Shown here: piece by piece, positions 1-9,226 of the stretch
Layout: every line of letters starts with the position of its first letter
Numbering within the stretch: position 1 is the stretch's first letter
Assembly: GCF_014695395.1 (NCBI RefSeq)
Contig: NZ_JACJOF010000010.1
Coordinates: 62,001-126,000, forward strand
Source: Nodosilinea sp. FACHB-131
GTDB taxonomy: Bacteria; Cyanobacteriota; Cyanobacteriia; Phormidesmidales; Phormidesmidaceae
Length of the DNA stretch: 64,000 nt
Reading direction: 5' to 3'
Made by a program: the position numbers and the translations under genes
The notes under the pieces: model-generated
What the model saw: only the letters and a program-made list of their open reading frames with translations
Database searches by the model: none
What the model was told of the DNA's origin: nothing

Positions 1-66
1 CAAGGTACAAGGTATCAGGTTCAAGGGCGTGCCCTAAACCTTGAACCTGATACCTTAAACCCTCTT
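1..66. repeat. Intergenic hairpin repeat (AGGTTCA-like family)
   Basis: Positions 9-26 and 39-56 are perfect 18-bp inverted arms (aaggtatcaggttcaagg and its complement) around a 12-nt loop. The element lies immediately after the glnN stop codon, read on the minus strand, so it could act as a transcript end, although no T-run follows. The same vocabulary recurs near 6.36, 9.17, 21.1 and 58.5 kb. Confidence 0.8.
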
Positions 67-83
67 CCATGACGTCTTTGACC

Positions 84-2255
84 CTACTTAATAAACAGCA
101 TCTCCTGGTAGGTGGGCAAAGGCCAGAGGTCATCGGCCACTTCGCCCTCTAGGGCATCGGCATACTCGCGCACCTGGTCCATCAGGGGGCGAATGGTTTG
201 GGCGCAGAACTGCATGTGCTCTTCCACCGACATGAAGTGCTTGGTCAGCATGTCGGCCAGGTCACCCACCGAGGCCATCATAGACTTGGTGAGTTCTGCC
301 ACCTTGGCCACGCTGTCTTTGCCAAACTCAATGCCAATTTCATCGAGGCTGTCGATGGTCTTGGCCAATTCGCCCATATAGCGCACAGCAGCGGGGTAGA
401 TGATGGTCTTGGCTATGCTAATCACCAGCTTGGCTTCGACCTCAATGTGCTGGATGTACTGCTCAGAGTAGGCCTCAAAGCGGCTGCCCAGCTCTACCGG
501 GGTGAGCACATTCTCTTTGGCGAACAGGTCTTCGATGTACTGCTCTCGCAGCACGGGCAGGGCGTCGGCGGTGGTGCGCAGGTTGAGCAACCCGCGCTCG
601 TTGACGGCCATTTCGTGCCACTCGGCGGAGTAGCCATTGCCGTTAAACACCACGGCTCCGTGGTCGCGAATCACGTCGCGCAGAATGTCGTGGATAGCGA
701 CGTTGAGGTCGACGCCGCTGCCCAGTTTGGCCTCAAGCTGATCAGCCATCCAGTCTAACGAGTCGGCCAGGATGGTGTTCATCGCCACCAGCGGCCCAGA
801 GACCGACTGGCCTGAACCCACAGCCCGAAATTCAAAGCGGTTGCCCGTAAAGGCAAAGGGTGAAGTGCGGTTGCGATCGCCTGCATCCTTGGGAAACACC
901 GGCAGGGTCGGCACGCCCAGATCCATGTCGCCTCTCAGTTGGGAGCCGGTGACCTCGCCCGAGGCAATCTGGTCAAACACATCCTGGAGCTGGCTGCCCA
1001 GGTAAATAGAGATGATTGCGGGCGGTGCTTCGTTAGCCCCCAGCCGGTGGTCGTTGCTGGCACTAGCGATCACCGCCCGCATCAGCGGCCCATACTTGTG
1101 CACGCCGCGAATCACCGCCCCGCAAAATACCAGAAACTGTGCGTTGGAGTGGGGTGTGTCGCCTGGGTCGAGCAGGTTGCCCTGGGTGGCGTTGCCCACC
1201 GACCAGTTGACGTGCTTACCCGAGCCGTTGATGCCCGCGAAAGGCTTTTCGTGGAGCAGGCAGACAAAGCCGTGCTTTTTGGCTGTGTTGCGCAGCACCG
1301 TCATAATCAGCTGCTGGTGATCGCTGGCCACGTTAGCCGCTTCAAAGAAGGGGGCAATCTCAAATTGGCCAGGGGCAACCTCGTTGTGACGAGTTTTGGC
1401 CGGAATGCCTAAGCGGTAGAGCTTTTCCTCCACATCCTGCATGAACACCTGCACCCGCTCGGGGATGGCCCCAAAGTAGTGGTCGTCGAACTGCTGGCCC
1501 TTAGCCGGGGCCTTGCCAAACAGGGTGCGGCCCGCCAGCAGCAGGTCGGGGCGGATATTGGCAAAGCTGGCATCTACCAAGAAGTATTCTTGTTCAGCGC
1601 CGCAGCTGGAGTTGACCGGGGCAACTTCGCTGTGGCCCAGCAGCTTGAGCACGCGGGTGGCGGCTTTGCTCATGGCGGCGTTGGAGCGCAGCAGCGGCGT
1701 TTTTTTGTCCAGCGCTTCCCCCGTCCAAGAGACGAACACTGTGGGAATGCAGAGAGTGACGCCGTTCTCGGTCTCCATCACAAAGGCGGGGCTAGTGACA
1801 TCCCAGGCGGTGTAGCCCCGGGCCTCAAAAGTAGAGCGAATGCCGCCGTTGGGGAAGGAAGAACCGTCGGGCTCACCCTGCACCAACACCTTGCCGGAAA
1901 ATTCTGAAATTACCGACCCATCGCTCTGCACGGAGATAAAGCCATCGTGCTTTTCGGCGGTGGCGTTGGTCAGGGGGTAGAACATGTGGGAGTAGTAAAG
2001 CGCCCCCTTGGAAATGGCCCAGTCTTTCATGGCCACGGCTACGACATCAGCCACCGAAACGTCTAGCGGTGCCCCGGTGGTAATCGTCTTTTGCACCGAC
2101 TTAAATACCGACTTGGGCAGGCACTCCTGCATCTTGCTGAGGCTAAAAACGTCCTTGGCCCAAAGATCTTCGAGCCGTCCGGGAGTGCTCACTGCCACCT
2201 TGGGACGGCAGGCGATACTGGCAATAGCCTGGGCCCGCAATTCGTTTCCGCTCAT
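84..2255 (-). CDS. glnN: Glutamine synthetase type III
   Basis: A 723-residue ATP-dependent glutamate-ammonia ligase of the large GSIII class, the alternative ammonium-assimilating enzyme of many cyanobacteria. The length fits GSIII (about 720) rather than GSI (about 470). Visible landmarks are the [10 protein letters not shown] stretch (metal/glutamate-binding strand), the [12 protein letters not shown] segment and [14 protein letters not shown], typical of the GS catalytic barrel. The ATG at 2255 follows a strong Shine-Dalgarno (TAGGAGAC on the minus strand). A textbook NtcA-type promoter lies 530-570 bp upstream on the same strand, consistent with nitrogen-starvation induction known for glnN in this phylum. 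Gene identity is secure; the regulation is inferred from sequence. Confidence 0.97.
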   Translation of the reverse strand: MSGNELRAQAIASIACRPKVAVSTPGRLEDLWAKDVFSLSKMQECLPKSVFKSVQKTITTGAPLDVSVADVVAVAMKDWAISKGALYYSHMFYPLTNATAEKHDGFISVQSDGSVISEFSGKVLVQGEPDGSSFPNGGIRSTFEARGYTAWDVTSPAFVMETENGVTLCIPTVFVSWTGEALDKKTPLLRSNAAMSKAATRVLKLLGHSEVAPVNSSCGAEQEYFLVDASFANIRPDLLLAGRTLFGKAPAKGQQFDDHYFGAIPERVQVFMQDVEEKLYRLGIPAKTRHNEVAPGQFEIAPFFEAANVASDHQQLIMTVLRNTAKKHGFVCLLHEKPFAGINGSGKHVNWSVGNATQGNLLDPGDTPHSNAQFLVFCGAVIRGVHKYGPLMRAVIASASNDHRLGANEAPPAIISIYLGSQLQDVFDQIASGEVTGSQLRGDMDLGVPTLPVFPKDAGDRNRTSPFAFTGNRFEFRAVGSGQSVSGPLVAMNTILADSLDWMADQLEAKLGSGVDLNVAIHDILRDVIRDHGAVVFNGNGYSAEWHEMAVNERGLLNLRTTADALPVLREQYIEDLFAKENVLTPVELGSRFEAYSEQYIQHIEVEAKLVISIAKTIIYPAAVRYMGELAKTIDSLDEIGIEFGKDSVAKVAELTKSMMASVGDLADMLTKHFMSVEEHMQFCAQTIRPLMDQVREYADALEGEVADDLWPLPTYQEMLFIK

Positions 2256-3086
2256 AGAAGTCTCCTAGTTGAATGGGAAATTAAGCAAAGCTGTCACTGG
2301 CGCGGGGCAACGCTAAGGCCACAAGTATCAGAAAAGCCCGTCCTGGAAACCATGGTGGATAAATTGGCCCTGGAGCGATCGCCTCCCGCACTAGAAAAGT
2401 CTGAGAGGCTTGACTGCTAGGCATCTTTGAGGAAAATCGCATTGCCGAGACAGAAACTGGCAACCCCGTAACGGGAAGCTTCTGTCTACAATGGCGATCG
2501 CCTAGCAGCCAAAACAAACCTCTCAGACAAACGTGAAGTACCCAAAATGCCAAGGGCAGATGGCTCATAGGCCTAGGCAATATTTTTGACCCATATTCAA
2601 TACCGTCACCCTAAGCAGACATTGGAGAGATAAAATCCTCAGTGTTTAAATCGAAACCAGAGCCAAAACCGCACTTTTCTAGCTAGTTAATATCACCCTG
2701 AAAACTACCAGAGCAACATTATTTCAGTCTTTGGGTTTTGCCAGCGATGGTCTTAAAAAATCCGTAGAAATTTGCATTATGGATAGTAGAGGTAAAGCCT
2801 AAGGGGCTTTTGTAGCTATGAATACCTTTGTCAATCAATTCAGCTTACCTAAAGATTGAGGCCCGATCGCAACTTCAGCTGGGGCAAACTCCAAGTTGAA
2901 GCCTAGCCTCATTCAACCCGGGTGACGGGTTAGGAGCATTAGCGCAGCCATGCCGAAGGCTTTACGGTGTTGCCCCAATGAGTCGAGGCTAACCCAAGAG
3001 GATTCGGCCCCAGGTCCCCGTTCAGCACCGCTCTGGGTCAGAATAGTTAACATTCTGTGTAAACCCACTACAGACCGAGCACGACT
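2256..3086. other. Divergent glnN/asnS intergenic region, 831 bp
   Basis: This region separates divergent glnN and asnS. It holds the NtcA-type promoter at 2783-2825, two HIP1 octamers, and otherwise AT-richer DNA than its neighbours. The open frame at 2281-2580 on the minus strand starts with TTG, has no ribosome-binding site and resembles no family I know. I found no tRNA and no recognisable glutamine-riboswitch core by eye. Confidence 0.6.
2783..2825 (-). promoter_or_regulatory. NtcA-activated promoter (GTAN8TAC plus -10 box)
   Basis: Positions 2812-2825 match the NtcA palindrome GTAN8TAC exactly (GTA GCTATGAA TAC on +). Read on the minus strand, 23 nt separate it from TACTAT (2788-2783), which fits the TAN3T -10 box. 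NtcA-activated cyanobacterial promoters have this layout (GTAN8TAC-N20-24-TAN3T). On the plus strand no TAN3T occurs at the right distance, so the promoter points to glnN. The predicted transcript start near 2776 gives a leader of about 520 nt. Confidence 0.65.
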
Positions 3087-4472
3087 ATGCCGCGCATTCG
3101 AGACATTCTGCACAAAGGCGAACCGGGTCAGAGCACCACCATCCAAGGCTGGGTGCGCACCAAGCGTGAGGCCAAGGGCGTCACCTTTGTGGATGTCAAC
3201 GATGGCTCATCGATGGCGGGCTTACAGGTGGTGCTCAATGCTGACCTGGCAGGCTACGACACCGTCGTCAAAGACCTCACCACCGGCTCGTCGGTGGAAA
3301 TTGGCGGCACTCTGGTGGAATCACCCGGCAAGGGCCAGCGCGTGGAACTGCGGGGCGAAACCATTACGGTCTTCGGCACGGCGGATGGAGAGACCTATCC
3401 ACTGCAGAAAAAGCGGCATTCCTTTGAGTATTTGCGGACGCTGGGGCATCTCAGGTCACGCACCAATACCCTCAGCGCCGTCTTTCGGGTCCGCAACGCC
3501 TGCGCCCAGGCAATCCATCAGTTCTTCAACGAGCGCAGTTTTTTGTGGATTCACACCCCCATCATTACCGCCAGCGACTGCGAGGGCGCAGGCGAAATGT
3601 TTGCGGTCACAGGATTAGATCTGGCCAACCCCCCTAAGAATAAAACCGGCGCGGTGGACTACAGCCAGGATTTCTTCGGCAAACCCGCCTACCTCACCGT
3701 CAGCGGTCAGCTCGAGGCCGAGATTATGGCGATGGCCTTTACCGATGTCTACACCTTTGGCCCCACCTTTCGGGCCGAAAACTCCAACACCTCCCGCCAC
3801 CTGGCCGAGTTTTGGATGGTGGAGCCAGAGATGGCTTTCTGCGACCTGACCGGCAATATGGATCTGGCCGAAGAATTTCTCAAGTACATCTTCCACTCGG
3901 TGCTAGAGCAGTGCCCGGAGGATATGGCCTTCTTCAACGATCGCATCGACAACACAGTGCTGGCCACCGCCGACAATATCATCAACAATACCTTCGAGCG
4001 CATCACCTACACCGATGCGGTGAAGCTGCTAGAAAAGACAGACCGAAAATTCGAATTTCCGGTCGAGTGGGGGATTGATCTGCAATCGGAGCACGAGCGC
4101 TACCTGGCGGAGGAACTGTTCAAAAAGCCGGTAATTGTCACCGACTACCCCACCGGCATCAAAGCCTTTTACATGCGCCTCAATGATGGCGGTGAAACCG
4201 TGGCGGCGATGGACGTGCTGGCCCCCAAGGTGGGTGAGATTATCGGCGGCTCCCAGCGAGAAGAGCGGTTGAATGTGTTAGAGCGTCGCATCGTCGAGGC
4301 GGGGCTAGATCCGGAAACCTACTGGTGGTACCTGGATCTGCGCCGCTTTGGCACCGTGCCCCACGCCGGATTTGGTCTGGGCTTTGAGCGCCTAGTGCAG
4401 TTTATGACCGGCATGGGCAACATCCGCGATGTTATTCCCTTCCCCCGCACCCCAGACAGCATTGAGTTTTAG
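3087..4472 (+). CDS. asnS: Asparagine--tRNA ligase
   Basis: Class IIb aminoacyl-tRNA synthetase that charges tRNA-Asn with asparagine in the cytoplasm; 461 residues, normal for AsnRS. The N-terminal OB-fold anticodon-binding domain covers about residues 15-110 (starting [21 protein letters not shown]). Class II motif 2 is visible as [21 protein letters not shown], and motif 3 as [12 protein letters not shown] near the C-terminus. AsnRS and AspRS are separated by the asparagine-type motif 2 ([14 protein letters not shown]). The ATG at 3087 begins the usual MPRIRDI-like start; the Shine-Dalgarno is weak. Confidence 0.96.
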   Translation: MPRIRDILHKGEPGQSTTIQGWVRTKREAKGVTFVDVNDGSSMAGLQVVLNADLAGYDTVVKDLTTGSSVEIGGTLVESPGKGQRVELRGETITVFGTADGETYPLQKKRHSFEYLRTLGHLRSRTNTLSAVFRVRNACAQAIHQFFNERSFLWIHTPIITASDCEGAGEMFAVTGLDLANPPKNKTGAVDYSQDFFGKPAYLTVSGQLEAEIMAMAFTDVYTFGPTFRAENSNTSRHLAEFWMVEPEMAFCDLTGNMDLAEEFLKYIFHSVLEQCPEDMAFFNDRIDNTVLATADNIINNTFERITYTDAVKLLEKTDRKFEFPVEWGIDLQSEHERYLAEELFKKPVIVTDYPTGIKAFYMRLNDGGETVAAMDVLAPKVGEIIGGSQREERLNVLERRIVEAGLDPETYWWYLDLRRFGTVPHAGFGLGFERLVQFMTGMGNIRDVIPFPRTPDSIEF

Positions 4473-4531
4473 GGCTTTAGAGGATTTGATCAAACCGGCT
4501 GAGGCAGATGGTTTTTAGGGAATTTCTCACC

Positions 4532-5854
4532 TCAAAATACCAGAACTAACTCTATCCACCAGTCCTTGTCCTGGCGCACGATCTGGATGTCGCGGATGAA
4601 TTCACGGAAAAAGAAGCGCCGCTCGGCCTCGGAGAGATCGAGCCAAAACTGAGGAATTGACACCGATTGGGACAGCTCTTGCAGGTTCACCGGGGGCAGC
4701 TGAGCGAGCTGCTGGTGCAGGGCCGAAATTTCGCCCCTCAGCTTGTAGCGGCGTAAAGCAGCGGTTTCAGCATCCAGAATGCCAGATTCTTCTAGGGTGG
4801 GTAGCTGTGCGATCGCGGCCTCTTTGGCGGCGATCGCACCCTGCAAACCGGCGCTAGGAGCAGGAGCACCGGGGGGAATTTTGGCCGTGAATTGGGCCAC
4901 CGCTGGAGGCAACTCCTGACAGATCTGATTCACGATGCGGAGCAGTGCGTCGTCGTAGGGAATGGCTGGGCAGCGGGGAGCCCTGGGACAGCCGCTAGGC
5001 CGCAGGTAAAGATAGCTTTTGGCTTGGCCCCTGGATGTGCTTTTGGGAGCAGTTTTTGAAATGGTCAGCGGTTGACCGCAGGCCTGACAGGTAACGAGGC
5101 CGGCTAGCGATCGCGGTGCTCCCGCCGTCCGGGGCGGCAGGGGCCGGTTGCGGCGCAGCAAGCGATCGATCTGGGCCGCCTCGTCACGGCTGATGATAGC
5201 GGCGTGGGTGTCGCGCAGAACGTTGCCATCCTGGTATTGCAGGTCGCCCCGGTACACCGGGTGAGTGAGCCAGCGCCGCCCCGTAGACACCGAAATTCGC
5301 TTACCCAGCTTGCCCTCGATGAACCGCACCGCACCCCGCAGCGAGCCATAGAGCAAAAATTCGTTGACGAAGGCGGTGACTACTGGGGCCGTGGCGCGAT
5401 CGATCAGGTAGCGGCCCTGGCCCCGGCGGTAGCCGTAGGGCGGCTTGCCTGGGGGCGGCAGCGCCTGTAGGCGACTGCGGGCGTGGCCCTCTCGCAAGCG
5501 GCGGCGGCGCTGATCGTTAGCTAGGTTGGCCCCCTGCAAGATGCTGTCCAAATCAATGGCAGTACTGCTTAAAGAGACAACTTCAGCCCCGGCAGAGGCC
5601 AACGCCTGCACCCAATGGCGAATATCTTCGGGATCGTTGCCCAGGGCAGCGAGGTTGTCCACCAAAACCCGATCGGCAGGATTAGCTTGCAGGTCGGCTA
5701 GCAGGCGATCGCGCTCTGGCCGATACCCTGGCTCCGTCGGCAGCGCTACATCGGTATAAACCCGTTCCACCGCTGCCAACATCTCCTCCCCGAGGGCGTC
5801 AGAGGGGGAAGCGGTTGAGGCCTCATCTCGGTAGCGATAGGCGACAACGCGCAT
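4532..5854 (-). CDS. XisF-like large serine recombinase family protein, catalytic residues apparently lost
   Basis: A 440-residue protein with the layout of large serine recombinases. It has an N-terminal resolvase-like fold (about 1-115), a recombinase domain (about 125-225, from PPYGYRRGQGRY to HPVYRGDLQYQDG), a zinc ribbon starting LVTCQACGQPL with a second Cys cluster, and a C-terminal coiled coil. The core does not look active. Canonical members begin Y-x-R-x-S, whereas here the start is VVAYRYRDE with Asp at the serine position, and the usual R-L-x-R helix reads DNLAALGN. Similar degenerate copies occur, as I recall, as stable single genes in many cyanobacteria, so a non-recombinase role is plausible. 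It starts 3 nt after a small secreted-protein gene and is probably cotranscribed with it. Confidence 0.75.
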   Translation of the reverse strand: MRVVAYRYRDEASTASPSDALGEEMLAAVERVYTDVALPTEPGYRPERDRLLADLQANPADRVLVDNLAALGNDPEDIRHWVQALASAGAEVVSLSSTAIDLDSILQGANLANDQRRRRLREGHARSRLQALPPPGKPPYGYRRGQGRYLIDRATAPVVTAFVNEFLLYGSLRGAVRFIEGKLGKRISVSTGRRWLTHPVYRGDLQYQDGNVLRDTHAAIISRDEAAQIDRLLRRNRPLPPRTAGAPRSLAGLVTCQACGQPLTISKTAPKSTSRGQAKSYLYLRPSGCPRAPRCPAIPYDDALLRIVNQICQELPPAVAQFTAKIPPGAPAPSAGLQGAIAAKEAAIAQLPTLEESGILDAETAALRRYKLRGEISALHQQLAQLPPVNLQELSQSVSIPQFWLDLSEAERRFFFREFIRDIQIVRQDKDWWIELVLVF

Positions 5855-5857
5855 AAC

Positions 5858-6202
5858 CTAGAACGCCTGCTTCAGCGCTTCACGCAGGGCCAGCGCCTGT
5901 TCATCGCTGTCACTGGCTACCACTACCATCACTGTGGTAGTGGCTGGTGGGTTCTCAAGACACACAAACATCGCCGTCGCCGTCTCAGAGCGCCCAGCCA
6001 CGCTGGTGGCATCGTTTTGCACCGGCTCTAGGCCTTGAGATTCTAGCGCTTGTCGAGCCTGGCTCAGACACTGGGCCGTATCGATGCCTAGAACCTGCCA
6101 GGCGTAGTGCATGCCTGGCGGAGCGGCCTGAATAGCAGGAATCGTGGCGACCATGCCCAGCCCCGTCAGCATCGCCGTCAGCAGATAGGTCATTGAAATC
6201 AT
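5858..6202 (-). CDS. Small secreted protein, unknown function
   Basis: A 114-residue protein with a clear Sec signal peptide (TM-like residues 5-26, cleavage after IQAA). The mature part is about 88 residues with two cysteines, in QCLSQARQALESQGL and FVCLENPPA, plausibly a disulfide pair. The alternating pattern VMVVVASDSDEQALALREAL suggests a compact alpha/beta fold. It sits 3 nt upstream of the XisF-like gene in the same direction. I do not recognise a named family. Confidence 0.7.
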   Translation of the reverse strand: MISMTYLLTAMLTGLGMVATIPAIQAAPPGMHYAWQVLGIDTAQCLSQARQALESQGLEPVQNDATSVAGRSETATAMFVCLENPPATTTVMVVVASDSDEQALALREALKQAF

Positions 6203-6350
6203 TGGTGTTTCCTCATCGCCGTGGCTTCTTTGTGGCTCTGGGCAGAGATAACCACCCTGTGTCGATAATACTCTGCGGCTTTAGTTTCATACCGCTGCTC
6301 CGGCCATTGGCTCGGGGTCGTGGCAAGATAAATGGGTGGGAATGGGTTTG

Positions 6351-6420
6351 AGGTCTAAGGTTTAAGGTCTAGGGCTAGACACAGCGCCCTGAACCTTAAA
6401 CCCTAAACCTTAAACCTTGA
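6351..6420. repeat. Intergenic hairpin repeat (AGGTTTA-like family)
   Basis: Arms aaggtttaagg (6357-6367) and ccttaaacctt (6408-6418) are perfect complements, within a longer imperfect stem of repeated CCTAAAC/CCTTAAA heptamer-like words. The element lies just upstream of the RNase Z gene, between two divergent transcription units. Confidence 0.7.
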
Positions 6421-6469
6421 GTCAAAGCTTGCCGACTCCTCCGCGTTGCATTCCTAAGAGGCAGTTTCT

Positions 6470-7432
6470 TTGCAAATTACATTTTTGGGTACCAGTTCTG
6501 GCGTGCCGACTCGCGCCCGCAACGTCTCAAGTGTGGCCCTACGGCTTCCCCAGCGGGCCGAGGTGTGGCTGTTTGACTGTGGCGAGGGTACCCAGCACCA
6601 GTTTTTGCGCAGTGAGTTTAAGTCGAGCCAGATTCGCCGCATCTTTATTACCCATATGCACGGCGACCACATTTTTGGCCTGATGGGGCTGCTGGCTAGC
6701 TGTGGGCTGGCGGGCAACCGGCAGCAGCGCATCGATATCTATGGACCCAAACCTCTCAACGACTATTTGCAGGCTAGTCGCCGCTATTCACAAACCCACT
6801 TTTCGCTGCCGATCAAAATCCACGCCGTAGAGCCGGGGCTGGTGTTTGAGGATGACGACTTTCGGGTGACCTGCGACCTGCTAGAGCACCGGGTGCCTGC
6901 CTACGGCTACCGGATCGAGGAGCGCGATCGCCCCGGTCACTTTGACGTCAAACGGGCCCAGGCCTTGGGCATTCCCTCGGGACCCATTTACGGTCAGCTT
7001 AAGCAGGGGCAGCGGGTCAAGCTCGATGACGGTCGCACCATCAACGGGGCCGACCTTTGCGGGCCAGACCTTGTAGGGCGCAAGCTAGTGTACTGCACCG
7101 ATACGATCTACTGCGATCGCGCCGTTACCCTCGCTACCAACGCCGATGTGCTAATCCACGAGGCCACCTTCTCCCACCGCGACGCTGACCTGGCCTACCA
7201 GCGGCTGCACTCCACCTCGACTATGGCCGCCCAAGTGGCCCTTGGTGCCCAGGCCAAGCAGCTGATCATGACCCACTTCAGCCCCCGCTACGCTCCTGGC
7301 AACGATATTCAGCTGCCCGATCTACTGGCAGAGGCGCGGGCCATTTTCCCCAACACCAATCTGGCCCACGACTTCCTGGTCTACGACATCCCGCGCCACG
7401 ACGAGAAGGTGCTGGCGTCCTCCTCGGTCTAG
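6470..7432 (+). CDS. rnz: Ribonuclease Z (tRNA 3' endonuclease)
   Basis: A 320-residue metallo-beta-lactamase-fold endonuclease that removes 3' trailers from pre-tRNAs. The zinc motif HxHxDH is His62, His64, Asp66, His67 ([10 protein letters not shown]). The N-terminus [14 protein letters not shown] is typical, and a later HEATF and MTHFSPRY supply the remaining ligands. Length matches the short bacterial form. The start is a TTG at 6470 preceded by AAGAGG (6456-6461); no upstream ATG is in frame, and the family N-terminus begins exactly here. It is convergent with the next gene, only 18 bp away. Confidence 0.95.
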   Translation: MQITFLGTSSGVPTRARNVSSVALRLPQRAEVWLFDCGEGTQHQFLRSEFKSSQIRRIFITHMHGDHIFGLMGLLASCGLAGNRQQRIDIYGPKPLNDYLQASRRYSQTHFSLPIKIHAVEPGLVFEDDDFRVTCDLLEHRVPAYGYRIEERDRPGHFDVKRAQALGIPSGPIYGQLKQGQRVKLDDGRTINGADLCGPDLVGRKLVYCTDTIYCDRAVTLATNADVLIHEATFSHRDADLAYQRLHSTSTMAAQVALGAQAKQLIMTHFSPRYAPGNDIQLPDLLAEARAIFPNTNLAHDFLVYDIPRHDEKVLASSSV

Positions 7433-7450
7433 GTCTGTAAGAAATTAGCC

Positions 7451-7888
7451 CTAGCGATTGGCGGCGGGCTTACCCGGCGCCGTGTTTAACCGCTGTCTCA
7501 GCGCCGTCAAATGGTGCTGGTTATCCACCGCGGTGCGGGGCATGGGAACCTCGGTGTTAGGCCAGGTGGCCAGGTCATTACAGGGGCAGAGCTCCGTCAT
7601 CGTACCGGCCGTGGGAATAACAATCGGCATTTCACAGCGAGCACAGGGGGCCACATCCCAAGCCGGCGACAGCATCGCCGCAATGCTCTGGCTGGTGCCT
7701 TTGAGATAGCAGTCTTGACCGCTGGTCACCATGACGCGGTGCCAGCAGTCTTCAAAGGCTTGGCTGTAGTGACCGTTTTGGAAAATCGGGTCGGGTAGAG
7801 ATTCGCCTCGGCCTTCGGCCAGCACTACTGGTTTGCCCAGCTGAAACCAATGGGCTAAAAAATTTCTAACTTGGTCCTGGGATGCCAT
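7451..7888 (-). CDS. Conserved hypothetical protein with a Cys-rich putative metal site
   Basis: A 145-residue soluble protein with no signal peptide. The C-terminal half contains CARC followed about 15 residues later by CPC, which could form a zinc ribbon (CxxC...CxC). The N-terminal part has a hydrophobic FLAHWFQLGKPVVLAEG segment. The ATG at 7888 is preceded by AGGAGT (minus strand). I believe this is a cyanobacterial conserved hypothetical, but no function is known to me. Confidence 0.75.
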   Translation of the reverse strand: MASQDQVRNFLAHWFQLGKPVVLAEGRGESLPDPIFQNGHYSQAFEDCWHRVMVTSGQDCYLKGTSQSIAAMLSPAWDVAPCARCEMPIVIPTAGTMTELCPCNDLATWPNTEVPMPRTAVDNQHHLTALRQRLNTAPGKPAANR

Positions 7889-8369
7889 GGCTGTGAAACT
7901 CCTAATTACGTTGCCGGGGCTGCTTCAATTTAGACAGGCTAAACAGGCATTAATGACCTGATACAGCGCGCGCTGTCAGTCGGGATGAAGCGTTGCTAAT
8001 GCTCCTTCAAGCAGCCCAGGCCAATGGCTTCATCCTAGCGGCTGCCTGGTTTAGGCTACAGGTATCTACTGATATTCTTCGGAAATTGAATCTGACAAAC
8101 CTGCTCTGGGGTAGGTTATTTCACCTCTCTAGGGCTAGAGAATTCTCTTTATGATTTGCTCGATGTAGTTTTTTACATAGTGAGTAGTTTTTTACATAGT
8201 GAATAGAAAATTTTAGTCGGACAGAGCTAGACCTTGGGACTGACGGCGATCGCTATCCTTGAGCCGCTGCCCCAACCCTTAGACTATGGCCTTTCGTCCT
8301 GCTTAACGAAAGTTTGCAGAGTGCCCTTACCAGCGCTAAAAGTGCCGCGTAACCGGATAAAGTAGCCCT
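7889..8369. other. Intergenic region upstream of the HEAT-repeat gene, 481 bp
   Basis: Divergent spacer between the Cys-rich gene and the HEAT-repeat gene. It contains a perfect 14-bp palindrome acagcgcgcgctgt (7963-7976), the 19-bp tandem duplication listed separately, and a small hairpin ctttcgt/acgaaag (8291-8297 with 8306-8312). No coding potential is evident. Confidence 0.6.
8165..8202. repeat. Perfect 19-bp tandem duplication
   Basis: Two identical adjacent copies of gtagttttttacatagtga, at 8165-8183 and 8184-8202, about 170 bp upstream of the HEAT-repeat gene. The AT-rich repeat could be a duplicated protein-binding or promoter site or a replication-slippage product. Confidence 0.9.
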
Positions 8370-9125
8370 ATGTATGACGACGATCTCTCCACCCTAAACC
8401 CCGACCTGGAGTTTGCCGACCCCCTCGATGCCCTGGGCCCCGTAGACGAGGAACAAGCTCCCCAGTTCGACCCCGAGGCGATGCTGCCCCTGCTAACCTC
8501 CGCTGACCCGCAGCATCGCATGCTGGCGGCGCGGGCCTTTTGCGAAGTAGAAGACGGACGGGCAGTGGGCCCCCTAACCACGCTGCTGCGCGATCCCTGC
8601 CCCCTGGTGCGGGTGAGTGCCGCTTACGCCCTGGGTCGCAACCCCGATCGCTCGGCGGTAGAGCCCATCATTGCCCAGCTAGCCACCGACTGGAATGGCT
8701 ACGTGCGCAAGGGCCTGGTGTGGGCTCTGGGCAATGCCCACGACGCGCGATCGCTGCTGCCGCTGATCGAAGCCCTACGCACCGATGTTGCCGCTGTGCG
8801 GCTGTGGGCAGCCAGCGCCCTGGCTCAAATGGCCCAGGTCAACTACGAGTCGGTAATTGCTGCCATTCCCCCCCTGATCGAAGGGCTACGCCGCGACCCA
8901 GTACCGGCAGTGCGCAGCAACTGCGCCTGGACTGTGGGTCAGCTCTGCCGCGAGCTACCCTCTAATGTGGTCTATCACACGGCGATCGATGCCCTGATCG
9001 AGAGCTTCGCCGAAGAAGATGACCTGGGTGTGCGCGAAGACGCCCGCACCGCGCTGCTTAAAGTGGGCGATACGCGAGGTCTGCAAACCATTGAAGAAAT
9101 CGAGCAGGATGGGTTTTTCTTCTAA
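8370..9125 (+). CDS. HEAT-repeat protein (PBS-lyase HEAT-like), IaiH-like candidate
   Basis: A 251-residue soluble all-helical protein. After an acidic N-terminal segment (about 1-40) it carries at least five HEAT-like helical pairs, for example PHRMLAARAFCEVEDGRAV, CPLVRVSAAYALGRNPD, GYVRKGLVWALGNAHDA and VRSNCAWTVGQLC. The family serves as protein-interaction scaffolds. In cyanobacteria a HEAT protein of this size, IaiH (slr1098 in Synechocystis), binds the iron-sulfur carrier IscA. Bilin lyase subunits of the CpcE/F type also use this fold but are usually encoded near phycobiliprotein genes, which are absent here. IaiH is my preferred but unproven assignment. Confidence 0.85.
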   Translation: MYDDDLSTLNPDLEFADPLDALGPVDEEQAPQFDPEAMLPLLTSADPQHRMLAARAFCEVEDGRAVGPLTTLLRDPCPLVRVSAAYALGRNPDRSAVEPIIAQLATDWNGYVRKGLVWALGNAHDARSLLPLIEALRTDVAAVRLWAASALAQMAQVNYESVIAAIPPLIEGLRRDPVPAVRSNCAWTVGQLCRELPSNVVYHTAIDALIESFAEEDDLGVREDARTALLKVGDTRGLQTIEEIEQDGFFF

Positions 9126-9159
9126 AGCGGCTGGCTCAATGACGAGGGCTGAAGAGAGG

Positions 9160-9226
9160 GTACAAGGTATAGGGTTTCAGGTGTAAGGGTTTGCTCTGAA
9201 CCCTACACCTGAAACCCTATACCCTA
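9160..9226. repeat. Intergenic hairpin repeat, possible bidirectional terminator
   Basis: Arms 9166-9185 (ggtatagggtttcaggtgta) and 9204-9223 are a perfect 20-bp inverted repeat with an 18-nt loop. The element lies between the convergent HEAT-repeat and lptFG genes and abuts the lptFG stop codon (9224-9226). Its vocabulary matches the elements at 1-66, 21.1 kb and 58.5 kb. Confidence 0.85.

Noticed and set aside
2281-2580. A 99-residue minus-strand gene upstream of glnN
   Set aside because: It begins with TTG, lacks a ribosome-binding site and lies in the probable glnN leader.
2256-2776. Glutamine riboswitch in the glnN leader
   Set aside because: I looked for the conserved core by eye and did not find it; a covariance search would decide.
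3056-3071. A second NtcA site just upstream of asnS
   Set aside because: TGTAAACCCACTACA has only seven bases between GTA and TAC, one short of the consensus.
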